The notes under the pieces are model-generated. The model was not told the DNA's origin. It did no database searches and worked only from the letters and a program-made list of their open reading frames with translations. Positions 24,701 through 46,523 of a stretch of DNA of 64,000 bases are shown here, in pieces. Source of the stretch: Chrysogorgia sp. JL179-B06 (lineage: Eukaryota; Cnidaria; Anthozoa; Scleralcyonacea; Chrysogorgiidae); the NCBI GenBank assembly GCA_035772405.1, contig JAYKKM010000450.1:2444001-2508000 (forward strand). The letters are read 5' to 3'. Position 1 is the stretch's first letter, and every line of letters begins with the position of its first letter. The position numbers and the translations under genes are program-made.

Positions 24701-27700
24701 CTTTAAATGGATCCCCAGTTTTTTATGATTGTATTTGCAAGAACAGTTAAAATAATGAAGAATGGCTTTTAAAGTGTCTATGAAGTGAAAAATTCGCTAG
24801 CATTTTTTTAACTTTAGCGGACAAAGTAGCACGGCAGGAGCGTACACTGAAAATTTCAAGTGAATCTGCTGCATAGTCTAATTCGAGCTATCAACTCTCA
24901 AAGTTTGGCATGGCTAAATGGTTTTGGTGAAATCTGAAACGCGCGGTTCATTGTCTTGTGACGTATGCAGGTGTATCTTACTATGCATAAGAACAATGGA
25001 TTTGAACATTAATGATCATCTGCATACGTCATATACCACATATATTCAATCCCAGTCTTTCCCTATTTTGTACAAACTTTGAGAGGTGATAGCTCGAAGA
25101 CTATGCAACAGATTCACTTGAAATTTTCAGTGAACGATCCTGCCGTGCGACTTTGTTCGTTAGAGTAAAAAAATGCTAGCGATTTTTTCACTTCATAGAC
25201 ACTTTAAGCTTTTTCACTTTAAACCAATTTAGTTAAATCAATCCAAAGATATGCATGATTTTCAGTTTTGTTACAATACCTGGCTGTCCTCGCTGTGACG
25301 TAATAACTCAAGAACGGGATGACAAATGAAAGAGCTGTAAAATACATTTATTTTCGTTGCATATAAGCACTTTAGTGTTGCATCATCTTTTCTTTTATAG
25401 GGCCGAGCTTTATCTCGAGCGAAATCCAGGTAAAGCTTACCATTATTACTTTGTTATGCTGTGGTTCTTTCATCGATTCCTTCAATTGCATGCTATAGAT
25501 CATGTTACACGACGCTATTTTACTTGTAACTTGTAACGCAATCTTAGCTGAAAATATTATAGTTTGCTGTAGGATTTCACAGTGGTTTATCCTGGTTATT
25601 ATTGATCCCAGTAAACCGAGAAACTCCTTAAAGTGCCACTACGATCAAATTTTTACCTATCGATATTTTTACGTATTTATAAAGCAGAGCTGCTAAATAT
25701 TACTCGGTCGAAACCGTTTTGCGATTCGACGATGGCAAGTATTATTTTACTCCGAATCTGGAATTGTTATGGTCCGCCATTAATTGTTCATGTTCTTGAC
25801 CAGCGTAACGAAGTGACGTCAGATTCTCAACGCGAAGACTCCACGGGGCTAATTCTTCAAGTAAATCAAGGTCGTTTTTTCAAATTCTTCGTCTGAAAGG
25901 CTGGACATTTCGATCATCTACTTCTCGAAGAAAACAAGAAAACAAATAACCTCGACCGAAATTCAGGCGTAGCATTGAGAATCTGACGTCACAAACAATA
26001 TTACCTTTTGAAATTGCGGGCTCACTTGGAACACGTTTTTAGTAATGGTGGCCTAAATAATAGTGATTTCAGAGCTCAAAATACTTACTTCAAAATACCA
26101 TTTTGTAGTTTTTTTTTACATCGATGATCACTTTCGACCCTGAAATACTATTCTATGCTAAAGAAAATCTAAAAGACGGGGGTGAATTTTCATCGTAGTG
26201 GCATTTTAACTTGTCTAAAAATTCAGTTTGAAAAAAACGCTTTTATTTGACAGAACTTCTGAAATTAGAAAAACTTAAATTACCTATCCGGGGTTTGGGA
26301 ATTTTACATATTCGTAATCTTTGCGTTCTTCGAAGAGAAGAAATGTAATAAATGGAAATGTAATGAAGCCTTAGCGCGTTGTTTGGTGTCGGTAATGTCG
26401 TCATCACATGTAGTTCTGTTTTTGTTTCAGGCGAAATTTGGATTATCAAACTGTTCTTGCTAACTTGGCTGAACAAGGAATTGCCATCCGGGTAGCTTCC
26501 CCAAAATTAGTCATGGAAGAGGTACCTGTAGATGTTATTGTTAGATTTCTGGGACATTGGGGAAACGCAGGGATCGAAATTTACTGTAAAAACTTTCGAG
26601 CTTTTTCCACTGAATTTCGAGCTCATATATGGGTGACGTATAATGCCGACAGTAGATGGGGATGGTTCGGAAGCTCTGTTGTCTTTCAAGATGACGCAAT
26701 GTTCGTGTTATTGTATTGGAGAAAGTGTTTGTTATTGGTTGGAGAAAGGAAATTCTATATGGCCACATGACGGCGAAGGACTACACTAATTAAATCCGAA
26801 TGTCGTTATTGGATGACTGCTTCGTTTAGTTCGTTATACAGAAAATACAATACGTTCAGTGATCGTGAATGTTAACAACAACGTAGAACAATGATTTTTG
26901 CGGACCTTCGAAACCATCCCTTCTACTAAGAACAAATCGAGATCTGGTCGGCTATACATAGCTCAGAATAAGGACTGGACATGAATTAACACGTAGTGTC
27001 CTCTCTTAGGGAAGGCAGCAATAAATACAGTTCACTACCTTAATTTTTACATCTATTTCCTAAAACAATGGCACACCATGCATTTTTATCTCATTTTTAA
27101 TCTTGATCTTGTTGTATTTGATGTAGGCACCGGAATCGTATAAAAACGTCACTGATGTGGTCAATACATGTAGGTTTTCACTCATTTCTTTCAATCTGAT
27201 GTGTTTGTGGGGTTATGTCTGTATCAAACGTCGAATTTATTATGTATCGAATCAAATAATATTCCCCTCGCAAGCGAGGTAGGGTAGGGTGATAATCTCA
27301 CCGCGGCAGGGTCCATTTCTCACAAAAGATTTGTAAATATATATTTATATATTTATTTGAGCGGAGCATGGTGACCAACTCCTTATAAGGAAGTAAAAAG
27401 TCGTTTTGGGTGATCCGTTTGAATCGGACAATATTTGAGCAATGTTGTGTAGGGTGGCCGTTGGCGAGTGGTGATCTGACGAACTGCATAAATAGGTTTT
27501 TACGAAGGGTATACACGTTTGCGTAATATAATAGGTACATGTGTTATGTATTTAGACTCGCTAATTCCGAAACTGTTTTCAGAATTGAAATCGAGTAAGT
27601 ATTGGCCGAGATAACGTTTAAAATCTACGTGCGACGAACCCGCCTTTTGGGATTTGTTATCGACAGACGCGGTCTGGGCACTGGGGACCATGGATGGGAA

Positions 27701-28017
27701 CAGAAACTCTAGGGGTGTGGTGGGGTGGGAGTTAGTGGTAGAAAAGGCGAGCGAGAGGATTTTTGCGGATTCGTATTTCTAGTTATAAGTAATACGTAGT
27801 AAGGAAAGCAAGGAATGCAGGCTCTGGTTCGAGATTGACCCAAATTGGGAAATTCCAATCTCAACATGATTGGGAAAACTGCGTTTAGCGCAGCATTTTT
27901 TGCCCAAGCTTACTTCCTGACGTTTTGTCCCATCTCACTCCATATTTCATAGGTCATGAAGCCGGAATTAGCAAGAAAGCGATCAAACTCCGACCAATCG
28001 GTGTCATCAAGGGTTAA
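11672..28017 (+). CDS. RTCB: RNA-splicing ligase RtcB homologue (20 exons, 506 aa, complete)
   Basis: Exons: 11672-11767, 13280-13358, 13518-13585, 14374-14422, 14590-14735, 14882-14943, 15063-15112, 15208-15314, 17230-17334, 17553-17607, 17839-17900, 19829-19942, 20080-20172, 20804-20899, 21093-21139, 24306-24369, 25401-25429, 26431-26521, 27127-27169, 27953-28017. All phases agree; the total is 1521 nt with TAA. The protein aligns end to end with animal RTCB (505 aa in human). This enzyme joins RNA 2',3'-cyclic-phosphate and 5'-OH ends in tRNA splicing and XBP1 mRNA splicing, using GTP and Mn2+. Active-site residues are intact: D120 and C123 in [10 protein letters not shown]227/H228 in [11 protein letters not shown]260 in [11 protein letters not shown]354 in YDVSHNIAK, and the guanylated H429 in TTCHGAGRA. 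The start ATG gives an N-terminus of the expected length. Introns 3, 8, 11, 13 and 15 are stuffed with tandem arrays, yet no exon is damaged. Confidence 0.97.
12035..12115 (-). mobile_element. Penelope-like family 2, 3' end fragment
   Basis: Contains ttgttgtagtcttgagaaag followed by gttggtgactgatgtttcaacg, the same end as at 8296-8372 and 54466-54560. It lies in RTCB intron 1, about 250 bp from the family 1 copy. Confidence 0.6.
12355..13015. mobile_element. Penelope-like family 1, coding-less copy with inverted ends
   Basis: Both flanks are the family 1 end sequence in opposite orientation (left CTCCAATCTAGTGTCCTCAT; right gatgaagacactaagattgg and AATTATTTGTT). The middle keeps a broken, reversed trace of the region around the GIY-YIG frame (gaattttcccatgccaat). 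Located in RTCB intron 1 (11768-13279). Confidence 0.65.
13090..13215. repeat. AT-rich short tandem repeat (AAGTTAATT units)
   Basis: Repeated aagttaatttttt, with two copies of a larger block ending ttaagttaatttcccagtt, just before RTCB exon 2. Confidence 0.6.
13670..14330. repeat. (GGAA)n array in RTCB intron 3
   Basis: About 660 bp of almost uninterrupted GGAA with GGGA at both edges and a short CGAA/CAAA patch near 14000-14040. It fills most of the intron 13586-14373. The predicted poly-Ser/Leu/Pro and Lys/Glu/Gly/Arg frames across it are not genes. Confidence 0.97.
15325..17085. repeat. 32-bp minisatellite in RTCB intron 8
   Basis: More than 35 clean copies of a 32-bp unit (contains AAGTACTGACACC and GCATTGACACACC) from about 15900, preceded by about 550 bp of looser, shorter-unit relatives (CACCACCATTGACAC). 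Because 32 is not a multiple of 3 and the unit lacks stops on the minus strand, it shows minus-strand frames of up to 445 codons; these are artefacts. Block 16521-16710 recurs at 16841-17030, exactly ten units away. Confidence 0.97.
18010..18485. repeat. 16-bp minisatellite, left block (RTCB intron 11)
   Basis: Unit CAGTCAACTGGCTATA/G, rather diverged here (AATTGG, TGACTG variants). Continued at 19096-19672 after an interrupting element. Confidence 0.93.
18486..19095. mobile_element. Hairpin-ended insertion splitting the 16-bp minisatellite
   Basis: Non-repetitive sequence of about 600 bp sits inside the array. AGTATCAAC near its left edge (18492) is matched by GTTGATACT near 18975. The right edge, 18991-19090, is a strong hairpin: TATGAGCAGATAGTCAACTC pairs across a small loop, flanked by two copies of gacaactcgNNctcgttgtc. 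No ORF; the exact insertion ends are unclear. Confidence 0.6.
19096..19672. repeat. 16-bp minisatellite, right block (RTCB intron 11)
   Basis: About 35 copies of CAGTCAACTGGCTATA/G, much more uniform than the left block, followed by three shortened copies (gtagtcaacggctat). Directly after it, 19681-19720 has a tRNA-like phrase (TAGCTCAGTGGCTAGACG). Confidence 0.95.
20225..20695. repeat. GGAA/GGAC/GGGA array in RTCB intron 13
   Basis: Purine-rich array with a pure GGAA core (about 20475-20565) flanked by GGAC and GGGA blocks, occupying most of the intron 20173-20803. Long predicted frames across it are artefacts. Confidence 0.96.
21200..24245. repeat. 65-bp minisatellite (TTG/CTG-rich) in RTCB intron 15
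   Basis: About 40 copies of a 65-bp unit built of CTG, TTG and TTC triplets around two anchors, CTTCTTGATGCTGCTG and TTATTTTGTCGTGGC. Unit length varies by gain or loss of triplets. The last 200 bp grade into simple GAT and TTG/GTG repeats. It makes intron 15 (21140-24305) the longest in RTCB. Confidence 0.95.
24475..24545 (-). repeat. tRNA-derived repeat fragment
   Basis: On the minus strand: TAGCTCAATGGTTAGAGCGA (A-box-like), then CAATACGAAGGTTACCGGTT, about 60 bases in all. The B-box region is degenerate. A decayed SINE head is more likely than a working tRNA, because no acceptor stem is seen. Confidence 0.45.
24767..25207. mobile_element. Inverted-repeat element in RTCB intron 16
   Basis: Ends TTTAAAGTGTCTATGAAGTG and its reverse complement; arms about 150 bp (GCTAGCATTTTTTTA and TTGAGAG...GATAGCTCGA inside). 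There is no coding capacity. Confidence 0.75.
25628..26210. mobile_element. Inverted-repeat element in RTCB intron 17
   Basis: TTAAAGTGCCACTACGAT at the left and its reverse complement at the right. TGACGTCA occurs near both quarters (25814 and 25984), each next to AGATTCTCAA or its complement, so the inner part is also palindromic. Confidence 0.7.
26690..26840. repeat. Dispersed repeat, copy 1
   Basis: The segment attgtattggagaaagtgtt... to ...ttattggatgactgcttcg recurs at 32825-32945, and the adjoining ggaagctctgttgtctttc recurs near 31705. Lies in RTCB intron 18. Confidence 0.55.
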
Positions 28018-28249
28018 ATCTGTCACGCGTCATGATCAAGTGTGGGGGTTGGTGCAGTTGCGTTTTACAGCTGGTTAAATTTTGCGTGGATTTCAATGTG
28101 TGTCGATCTACGAATCAACTGACCGTTATGTTAAAGATGGCTTCCTGTATGAAAACGAGGCTCGTGAGTCAAAACAAATAATTTGTGGTATAACGTTGCC
28201 TTTGCTATTCGTTTTAAGACTTGCTGCAAGTACACAGATACACTCAACA
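28018..28249. other. RTCB 3' flank
   Basis: Sequence just after the RTCB stop codon, taken to be 3'UTR. I found no clear AATAAA here. Confidence 0.35.
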
Positions 28250-29085
28250 GGGACCTTTTTGATCTACGACGGCAACCTAGGACGGCGACGGCAGTGAAAG
28301 AAATATAAATTTTAGCAACCACGGTCGATTGACTAGCGTATTTGACACTCAAAGCTTGTTTTATGATCTCCAAAACGCTTCAATATTTCTAAAACGATTA
28401 TAGTGTCTGTGTTTAAGTCAGTCTTAAAGGGACACTCCAGCCCAAATGTAGTTCATATGAAAGATCTTACTGACTTTAGTTTATTTCCAAAGTTTCAGCA
28501 TTCCTATCAATTTAGTTAAGAAGATATTGCTAGTTGAAGTTGAAAATTTGTGGATTTTGACGCCATATTGGTTTTGAAAATATGACGTCATTGAGTGATG
28601 CTTTATTGTCAGATGGAGTTGTTTTGATGGCGATCACATAGTGATAGTTATTGTGAATGGTCTTTGGACGAAAATTAGTCGAAATAAACTATTTAGTTCA
28701 TCATGCAGGAAAGAAGAGGAGCTTCTTAGGCATAATACGAGAACACGTCACTCAGTGACGTCATATTTGAGAAACAAAATGGCGTCGAAATTGGACAAAC
28801 TCTCCAACTTCAACTAGCCACATCTTCTTAACTAAATTGATAGGAATTCTGAAACTTTGGCAATAATCTAAAGTCAGTAAGATCTTTCATATGAACTACA
28901 TTTGTATTTGGGCCGGAGTGTCCCTTTAAAGGAACAGTTCTCAACTGTTCTCAGTGGCGTTGAAAACTGAACGAGGACGGCGTTGATACACTCTTGGGAC
29001 TAAAAATTATTCATTCTTTTTGTTTCGCAGAAGTGTTTAAACGACTTTCCCCGTCCTAGGTTGCCGTCGTAGATCATAAGGTTCC
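28250..29085. mobile_element. Outer inverted-repeat element (host of a nested one)
   Basis: GATCTACGACGGCAACCTAG at 28261 is matched exactly in reverse complement at 29051-29075. Another element (28424-28929) is inserted between the two halves. No coding capacity. Confidence 0.65.
28424..28929. mobile_element. Inner inverted-repeat element with CRE sites
   Basis: TTAAAGGGACACTCC ends in inverted orientation, arms of about 190 bp (AAAGATCTTACTGACTTTA, TTAGTTAAGAAGAT). TGACGTCA is present in both arms (28583, 28756). It is nested inside the 28250-29085 element, so it is the younger of the two. Confidence 0.8.
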
Positions 29086-30305
29086 TACGTTGATTTATGA
29101 TGTCATGACTTTTATCCAAATATAAGTAGCTTCCTATAATAGCGTCGAGATGACGCCAGTATCCATGTTTGTCCGCATTTACCCATAACCCTTGCGGCCA
29201 TAACAAAAGAAAATAGCTCATTTGCAACATTTGTGAGTCAAATTTGGTCTGTTTGTCCGCAGACGCTAAGCTACTAAGAGTGGGTTTCAACCGTCGTGCA
29301 TTGCGCGTTTGTGTTTCTATTTCTATACGCCTGTCAACCAATGTGGCACCTGATTGGTCAGTTCACTCAATGGCGGTGTTATTTCTCCAGTACAAGAGCA
29401 GATATCGTCAAATTATTAGCATTTCGAAACATAACACGCGAAGGTCTTCGATTTAAATTTATTTTTTTTAACTACGGTAGTACAGTTCTTCCCTTAACTA
29501 TTTGTGAAACCTGTATTTCCTAAGTCTCGTTTGGAAAAACATCTCCTAAACTTTGTGATTAATGAAGAAAATCGCTTCACTCGATTTCACCGCAAGTGTC
29601 ACGCATTTCACTCAACACAAGAAAACTGTATATACTTCATGATAAAGTACCCCTGCGACGAAATATCACATTACGTTTCCTGGCATTTTTTATTACAGAA
29701 CATCATTTTAGGTTAACAAATGTTCGCATTTGCCAAAAAAATGAACAACAAACATTCTATCACAAGAAATTTAACCTCCAAAGTCGCCCAAATTTTGTCC
29801 GCCATTGCTCAAAACGTGTTCCAGACGAGCCCGCGATTCCACAGCAGAGTACGTGATTATGACGTCAGAGACTCAACACGTGACAAAGCTTTATGGCAAT
29901 TATACGACAAGTTACAATAGAAAGTTTTCCCCAAGTAGCTTTATATTCATACACAACTAGCCACGTGTTGAGTCTTCGATGTCGCTTCCTCTAATCGCAA
30001 CCTAAGCGTCCGGAACATGTTCGAGTAATGGCGGCCGTATAATCTAACAGTTTGAAAAACGTCTTCCCATGTTCGCGATTGCTTGAAATTTGGCAAGTTA
30101 AGTAAGAACACCATGCTCAAATATTTAAAAATTTGGGATACCAAAAGTTTGATCACAGGGGCACTAACAACCATATAGTCTCCTACCTATATTGATAATT
30201 ATAAATTAGTTATAAATTGTAGGATTCTACATCCCAACACCAATCCTAACCCTACCCCCCTTGTGAGACTAAATGGTTGTTTCAACTTCTTTGTTAAATT
30301 CCCTA
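29086..30305. other. Intergenic, no gene recognised
   Basis: Spacer between convergent RTCB and CAMK1. A loose inverted pair lies around 29785-30050 (TCCGCCATTGCTC with GAGTAATGGCGG; actcaacacgtgac with acgtgttgagt), with TGACGTCA at 29860. It is probably an old foldback element. The short ORFs show no recognisable domain. Confidence 0.4.
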
Positions 30306-31316
30306 TGCAATGAAAAATTCAGTTGTAAAATAACTCTTTTGTTTGAAAGAACTCTTGAAACTATAAAGACTAAACATTTTCAACTTTTTCATATCTCACT
30401 TCACTCTTGAGATATTAAGATTTGTTTAATATGTAAATGACATACTTATGACATCACAATGCATAATGACTTATTGAAAAATTCTGCATATCTTTATCAT
30501 TATCACATGGAATCGTTTGATGATTTGCATACTTGATGTCATTGGATACATCCACGCACATGCACCTGTATTTCAAGTGATTTCATTACATAATCTCAAG
30601 GATATATATAACACTGATCTCAAAAATAGGACTGGATTGAGCTTTCTATTGTATCTGATGAGCTGATTTTGAAGCTTGCATATTTGCATAATGTAAATTA
30701 ACGAGAGATCATTAGAAACTCCGAGTTTGCAAGCAAATCAAACTGTGACGCTCGCGAAATAGGTTTAGTGTCTGGCCAATATAGTTTCTTTGTTAACATT
30801 AAATGCATAAAATATTGAACCTAATTTGAAATCTCATATTAGGCTTCCCTCACTGGATAATTAGAGCCAACGGCGGCCATTATTAAGGGACCAAAGTCGC
30901 AGTAAATCTGTAGGTAGGCCATGAATCGTTTTACCCAGTTATTTGAAAAATGTCTTCTGGTCCTCTTTATAGAGTAAAATTATTTTATTTTGTCGATGGT
31001 AAGAGCACTGAGCACATAATCCAACAAAAAGCCTGATAGGATCCTCAGTTGGTCCCTTAGTAATGGCGGACTTCCGGCTTCATTTTCTGAACAATAATTG
31101 CTCGATCCAGTCTTCTTTCGAGATCAGTGATATATAAGCGTTTTCAATAAGTCATTATGCATTGTGATGTCATAAGTATGATCATTTACATATTAAACAA
31201 ATCTTAATATCTCGAGAGTGAAGTGAGATATGAAAAAGTTGTAAATGGTTAGTCTTTATAGTTTCAAGAGTTCTTTCAAACCAAAAGTTATTTTACAACT
31301 GAATGTTTCATTGCAT
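30306..31316. mobile_element. ~1-kb inverted-repeat element (family E)
   Basis: The left arm (about 30306-30480) and right arm (about 31140-31316) are complementary through TCATATCTCACTTCACTCTC, TTAATATGTAAATGA and CACAATGCATAATGACTTA. The inside holds a smaller inverted pair (AATGGCGG / GGCGGCCATTATTAAGGGAC near 30870 and 31050). Confidence 0.7.
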
Positions 31317-31477
31317 TCACATCAAGTATATACCAGAAAACACGCCAATAAATCTATAATTATGGGGGAGAAACAAAGATATATGACCTATGGCGATCTC
31401 GTTTAATATCTCCAGTTCGTTCCCACCGTTTGACAGGGATTGTTGAAGGTGTTTGTTGAAACGAATTGACTTCGTAG

Positions 31478-42599
<11,122 letters not shown>

Positions 42600-44882
42600 G
42601 TTGACAACAACCACGCGAAGCAGCGACGAAGGCAGAAACAAAACAAAAATATTAAGGAAATACGAAACCCAGACAGCTAATTATTTTTCCACCTGGGCCG
42701 TATATTAATCGTGAACACTTTAGGGATAATACCCAGCTAAAAATAGTCGAGCAAATTCGACGAAACTCGTCGTGCTTGTCAACAAGATAGTGAGAAGAGA
42801 TAAGGAACACGCGGCTATCTGTTGACGACGCTAAATAGAGGGCTGTCTGTACGTGCGGGTAGGGGCCGGTGTCAAGATTTCTAAACAGCATTACATTGAT
42901 TAGTATTCATAAATATTATGTTCTAAGCCCAAAGTTGTTCCCAGGTTCCTACCGTCCAGGAAGCAACGGTTGTTGGGGTCCAGGAGGGGAGGGTGGAGAA
43001 AGTGGGAGGGTCATAACTTTTCAGCCCTCAAAAGGGAGGCCGGAGGGTAAATCAAAAGGGAGCTAGGGTCACATAAATTTAAGCTCACACTCTATCATAG
43101 TTTCACTTTACTCAAAATTCCAAACAGATCACATTGATTATTGTAAAATAGTGTAATAAAATAGTAATTAATAGTATAATAGTTACTTCATTGGTTAGCC
43201 GTCTAATTAATTATTCTCCTATGTAAATATAGACTTAAACACACATGTAATTATCACTCTGAGATGTTGTAAGTTCACAACGAAACGCGCAGTAAGTATG
43301 CATGTTCTAAAACTTGACTTGTTATATTGAGCTGGGCCGCTCTTATCTTTACACCATTACGCGGTTTCCGCCTGGAAAATCTATCGCCAAGATTGTCTTT
43401 TGCAAGTTGACTTCATCAACGTAATTTGTGCTTCGATTTGAGCGATATAAATTTTAAATTAGAGTTTTCATATTCAAGTTTATATATTCGTGTTTACTTT
43501 TGTACGTTTGGCATTCATATATGTATATTTTTGGCATCATAACCATAACTTGGCATTCATTATTTATAGTCTCTTTGCCGATGGCGGACCAACCCGTTTC
43601 GCGAAATCGCTCCTCAGTTTAGTGTAAGTCTACCGCGATCGACGCGTGTGCAATTGTAAGCATTGAGAGCATATATATTGACGATCATGAATACAGTTGT
43701 CAGCCACATTGCTTAAAGTCGCGCTGTTACATTATGCAATTTTTCGTGCACCTTTTCTCGCAATGCCGTTCGGAGACAAACACAAGTTGCTGCAATCGTT
43801 GCAGAATGTAGAATCTAGTTCTACTTGGCTGCAGCAACTATTTTCAGCGTTGCACAGTGTAACATCCCCATCTGCAACTTGTCTCGCAATGGGGTTGCGC
43901 TAGAGGGGGGCAGGGGGGGGGGACCCTTAGCCCCCCTGTCGGGGAAAAATTAACAATTCGTCGGGGAACGAGCGGGAAGAAAAAAAGAAGAAAAAATATG
44001 AAAAAAGAAAAAAAGTTTTTCTAATATTTTTACATATTAACAAAGGTAAATCAACTTTCGTCTCAAAGGTAATCAACTTTCATTTCTGGCACAAATCTAT
44101 CACCTCTGTGTTGTTTCGCACGCTCACTGTCGTCTAGTTTTTGTATATGAATATTATTGTTAGAGTTAGTTTCGTATACAGTAAGGAAATACTGTCTATA
44201 ACATCGTGACTTTCACTGTTTTTAATTTTAATTTTTTTTGTTAAAACTGCACGCAAAATGCAGGAAATAGCGTTTCAGAGGCTTAGAAAATCAAAAATTC
44301 TTCTCCGGGGGAGCATGCCGTTAGCCCCCCTGTCGGGGACGTTAGCCCCTGCGTCGGGGAATTCCTGGCGCCAGCCCTGGATGCGCATGCAGTTTGCAAG
44401 TCAAGTTGCAATGCAACTGCAACGTAGCAGATTAAGCCATTGCGAGACAAGTCACTCACAACAGCTATCACTATGTGATCGCCATTCGACAGTCCCGAGA
44501 AAACGACAACTTTTGCAAACGACATTTTTTCCCGCGAATTGACTTTTTTCCAAGTTTGGCGCCGGCGAAACACTAAGTGGTGAAGTGGAAAATAGCTTTT
44601 AGTCATGAGCAAGTGAAGGGCGTTCGACTTAGACCTTAGTGAGTGGTTAAACAACTTCCTCTTGACTGCTTTTCATATAAACAATAAGGCAATTTTTCCA
44701 AAAGACAAAGGCTTATCCAAGCTTATCTTGGGAATTCTTGCCATGAATTTTAAGATCCAATTTTTATCATGGAGAAAGAGAAACGGACATAGCAAAACTA
44801 CAGAAAAACTATGATTAAGGAGCACTGCATTGAATTAAGAGAAACGTTTAGAGTCAATAATAAAGAACACATAAAAAAAGAT
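42600..44882. other. Intergenic upstream of CAMK1
   Basis: Holds the CAMK1 promoter and 5'UTR, not further resolved. Between 43890 and 44370 there are three related phrases (TTAGCCCCCCTGTCGGGGA, GTTAGCCCCTGCGTCGGGGA) flanked by an inverted pair of low quality (tctgcaacttgtctcgcaatgg / ccattgcgagacaagt), suggesting a G/C-tipped inverted-repeat element of about 0.7 kb. Confidence 0.45.
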
Positions 44883-45134
44883 TCACATTCGTTTGGAAAC
44901 TGAAACATCAGGATTTCCGTGTAAGAGCCACTGTAAACGAGGCTCTCTAGATGCGTTGGACCATTGCAGTGTATCAATTAACCGAGCAGCGGAGACAAGG
45001 AAACTAATACGAAGAGCAGCATTATATCGGTAACAGTCAAAAAAGAAATGTAGAATCGTCTTTATAATGCAGCTACAGATATGCATGCAGTGTGCATAAA
45101 CAACTATACACAATTGACAGAATGAGTGGAACAA
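44883..45134 (-). mobile_element. Possible LINE C-terminal coding scrap
   Basis: The minus-strand open frame includes IVVYAHCMHICS, TILHFFFDCYRYN, and SAARLIDTLQWSNAS, ending in a stop at 44883. HFxFxCxxYN is typical of the cysteine/histidine region after the reverse transcriptase in non-LTR retroposons. No upstream reverse transcriptase remains. A host exon cannot be excluded. Confidence 0.4.
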
Positions 45135-45218
45135 ACAAGATTATATACAGACCTCATACACACACTATATAGCCTATATATATATAGAAACAGAACTCGT
45201 GACTAGGCTATCGGCAAC

Positions 45219-45355
45219 GGCCTCCGTAGCTCAGTGGACAGCTAGCACTGCACAAGCATCGCAGGGTCGCGGGTTCAATTCCAACCGGAAAGCTTGATGT
45301 TGTATTTTTCGCAACTGGTCCCGGTTTGGTCTTAAAATATATATATATTTCAACA
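45219..45355 (+). repeat. tRNA-derived SINE, family S1, copy 1
   Basis: The head resembles a tRNA: GCCTCCGTAGCTCAGTGGAC (A box) and GGGTTCAATTCCAAC (B box) at normal spacing. The acceptor stem does not close well. The body TTTTTCGCAACTGGTCCCGG is shared with the copy at 46284. The tail is (AT)n. Confidence 0.7.
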
Positions 45356-45677
45356 TTCGAAATTTACCTTCACCATAAATCCTTAGAGCTTGTAGTGTAA
45401 TCGAGTCAAGCCAAATATTACTTCGTTTATACAGACTGTTTCGGACATACTATAGTATGGGATATTTGCTTCTGATCTGCTGTCGACCTGTCGCAAGTTT
45501 TACTTAGTCAGTACGGCATGCAAACAGCCAAACAGGCCGAACGCGCTAGCGAAAAGCCAGACCTTGAAAACTAGAGTAGACACACATAGATGCGCCACGG
45601 CCATATCCCATCAATTTAATTTCAATTAGGTCGCATGTTAATTGCAAATGTTTCTTTAACACGAATTGTCAACTAAC

Positions 45678-45769
45678 CGTTTACTTTTTCTGCTTTCGTT
45701 TTTCGCCACTGGCACTACGCCATCGTCTGGCACTGGCGGCCTTTCGACACTCTCGATTTTGTCATCCAT
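45678..45769 (-). CDS. Candidate orphan first coding exon
   Basis: On the minus strand, ATG in a good context (GCCATGG) starts MDDKIESVERPPVPDDGV and runs 30 codons plus two bases to a donor (gttagt). No matching downstream exon was found. The phase would allow splicing to CAMK1 exon 2, but that would drop the first glycine-loop strand, so an alternative CAMK1 start is doubtful. It may be chance. Confidence 0.25.
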
Positions 45770-46283
45770 GGCGGGAAACGTGTTTGTGGTGACCAGACTA
45801 TTAACGAGACACCTCTTCGGCTTTGATCAGAAGGAGGAACCGTGCAGATAAAGTTTATTAAATAGGCTCGGCGTATGTTTGAACAGGCAGGCAGAGTACA
45901 ATGTACTGTGGTGACACGCTGCGCACAAAAACAAACACATGTTAATTTGAGTTTGATGGGGACGGAATAATTGGTTTATCTCAATGTTCCTGACTTCCGT
46001 TTGTCGTGGAGATGTCATCTCTGTGGTTAGTCCCTGGCTTTGTATTTGTTCAAGTATTTAACATTACTGTTGCCTTGTATATGTGTATCTTGTCAGCGGA
46101 AGAAAAGTGAACTACATATTGAGAAGAAGCGGCTAGGCACCCCATTGGCAAACTTGGTGCAGATGTTATGTATATAGCAAAGCCCTTCTCGTATAACTAT
46201 TCTCACTAAACTATTGATCTCACAATATTTGGTATTTTCAGATAATTAGATGAGGAAACGTTATGGGAGATTTCGAGTTTAGA

Positions 46284-46398
46284 AATGCCGTCCGCGCTGG
46301 ACTTGAGATCCACGTGTTGCAGGTTCAATTTCGTGCAACCGGAAGGCTGCTTTGATGTTGCATTTTTCGCAGCTGGTCCCGGTTGGGTCTTAAAAGTA
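46284..46398 (+). repeat. tRNA-derived SINE, family S1, copy 2
   Basis: Diverged head with GCAGGTTCAATTTCGTGCAA (B box) and the same body, TTTTTCGCAGCTGGTCCCGG then TTGGGTCTTAAAA, as copy 1. A box lost. Confidence 0.65.
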
Positions 46399-46523
46399 TT
46401 GATTATACACAACGTTTCCTTTATCTATTCACAAAAAAAAACAGTACGGAGCCTGAACATGATCTGGACAACCTCCGTTCTGTCATCTCAGTGGCGATCA
46501 CTGAAGTGAATACAAGAGCTCGC

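Noticed and set aside
26438..26770. 110-codon frame starting in RTCB exon 18
   Set aside because: Only its first part (to 26521) is coding; the rest is read-through into intron 18 repeat sequence past a good donor.
45219..45295. Functional tRNA gene
   Set aside because: A and B boxes are good, but the acceptor stem does not pair properly and the following body is shared with another copy, so it is a SINE.
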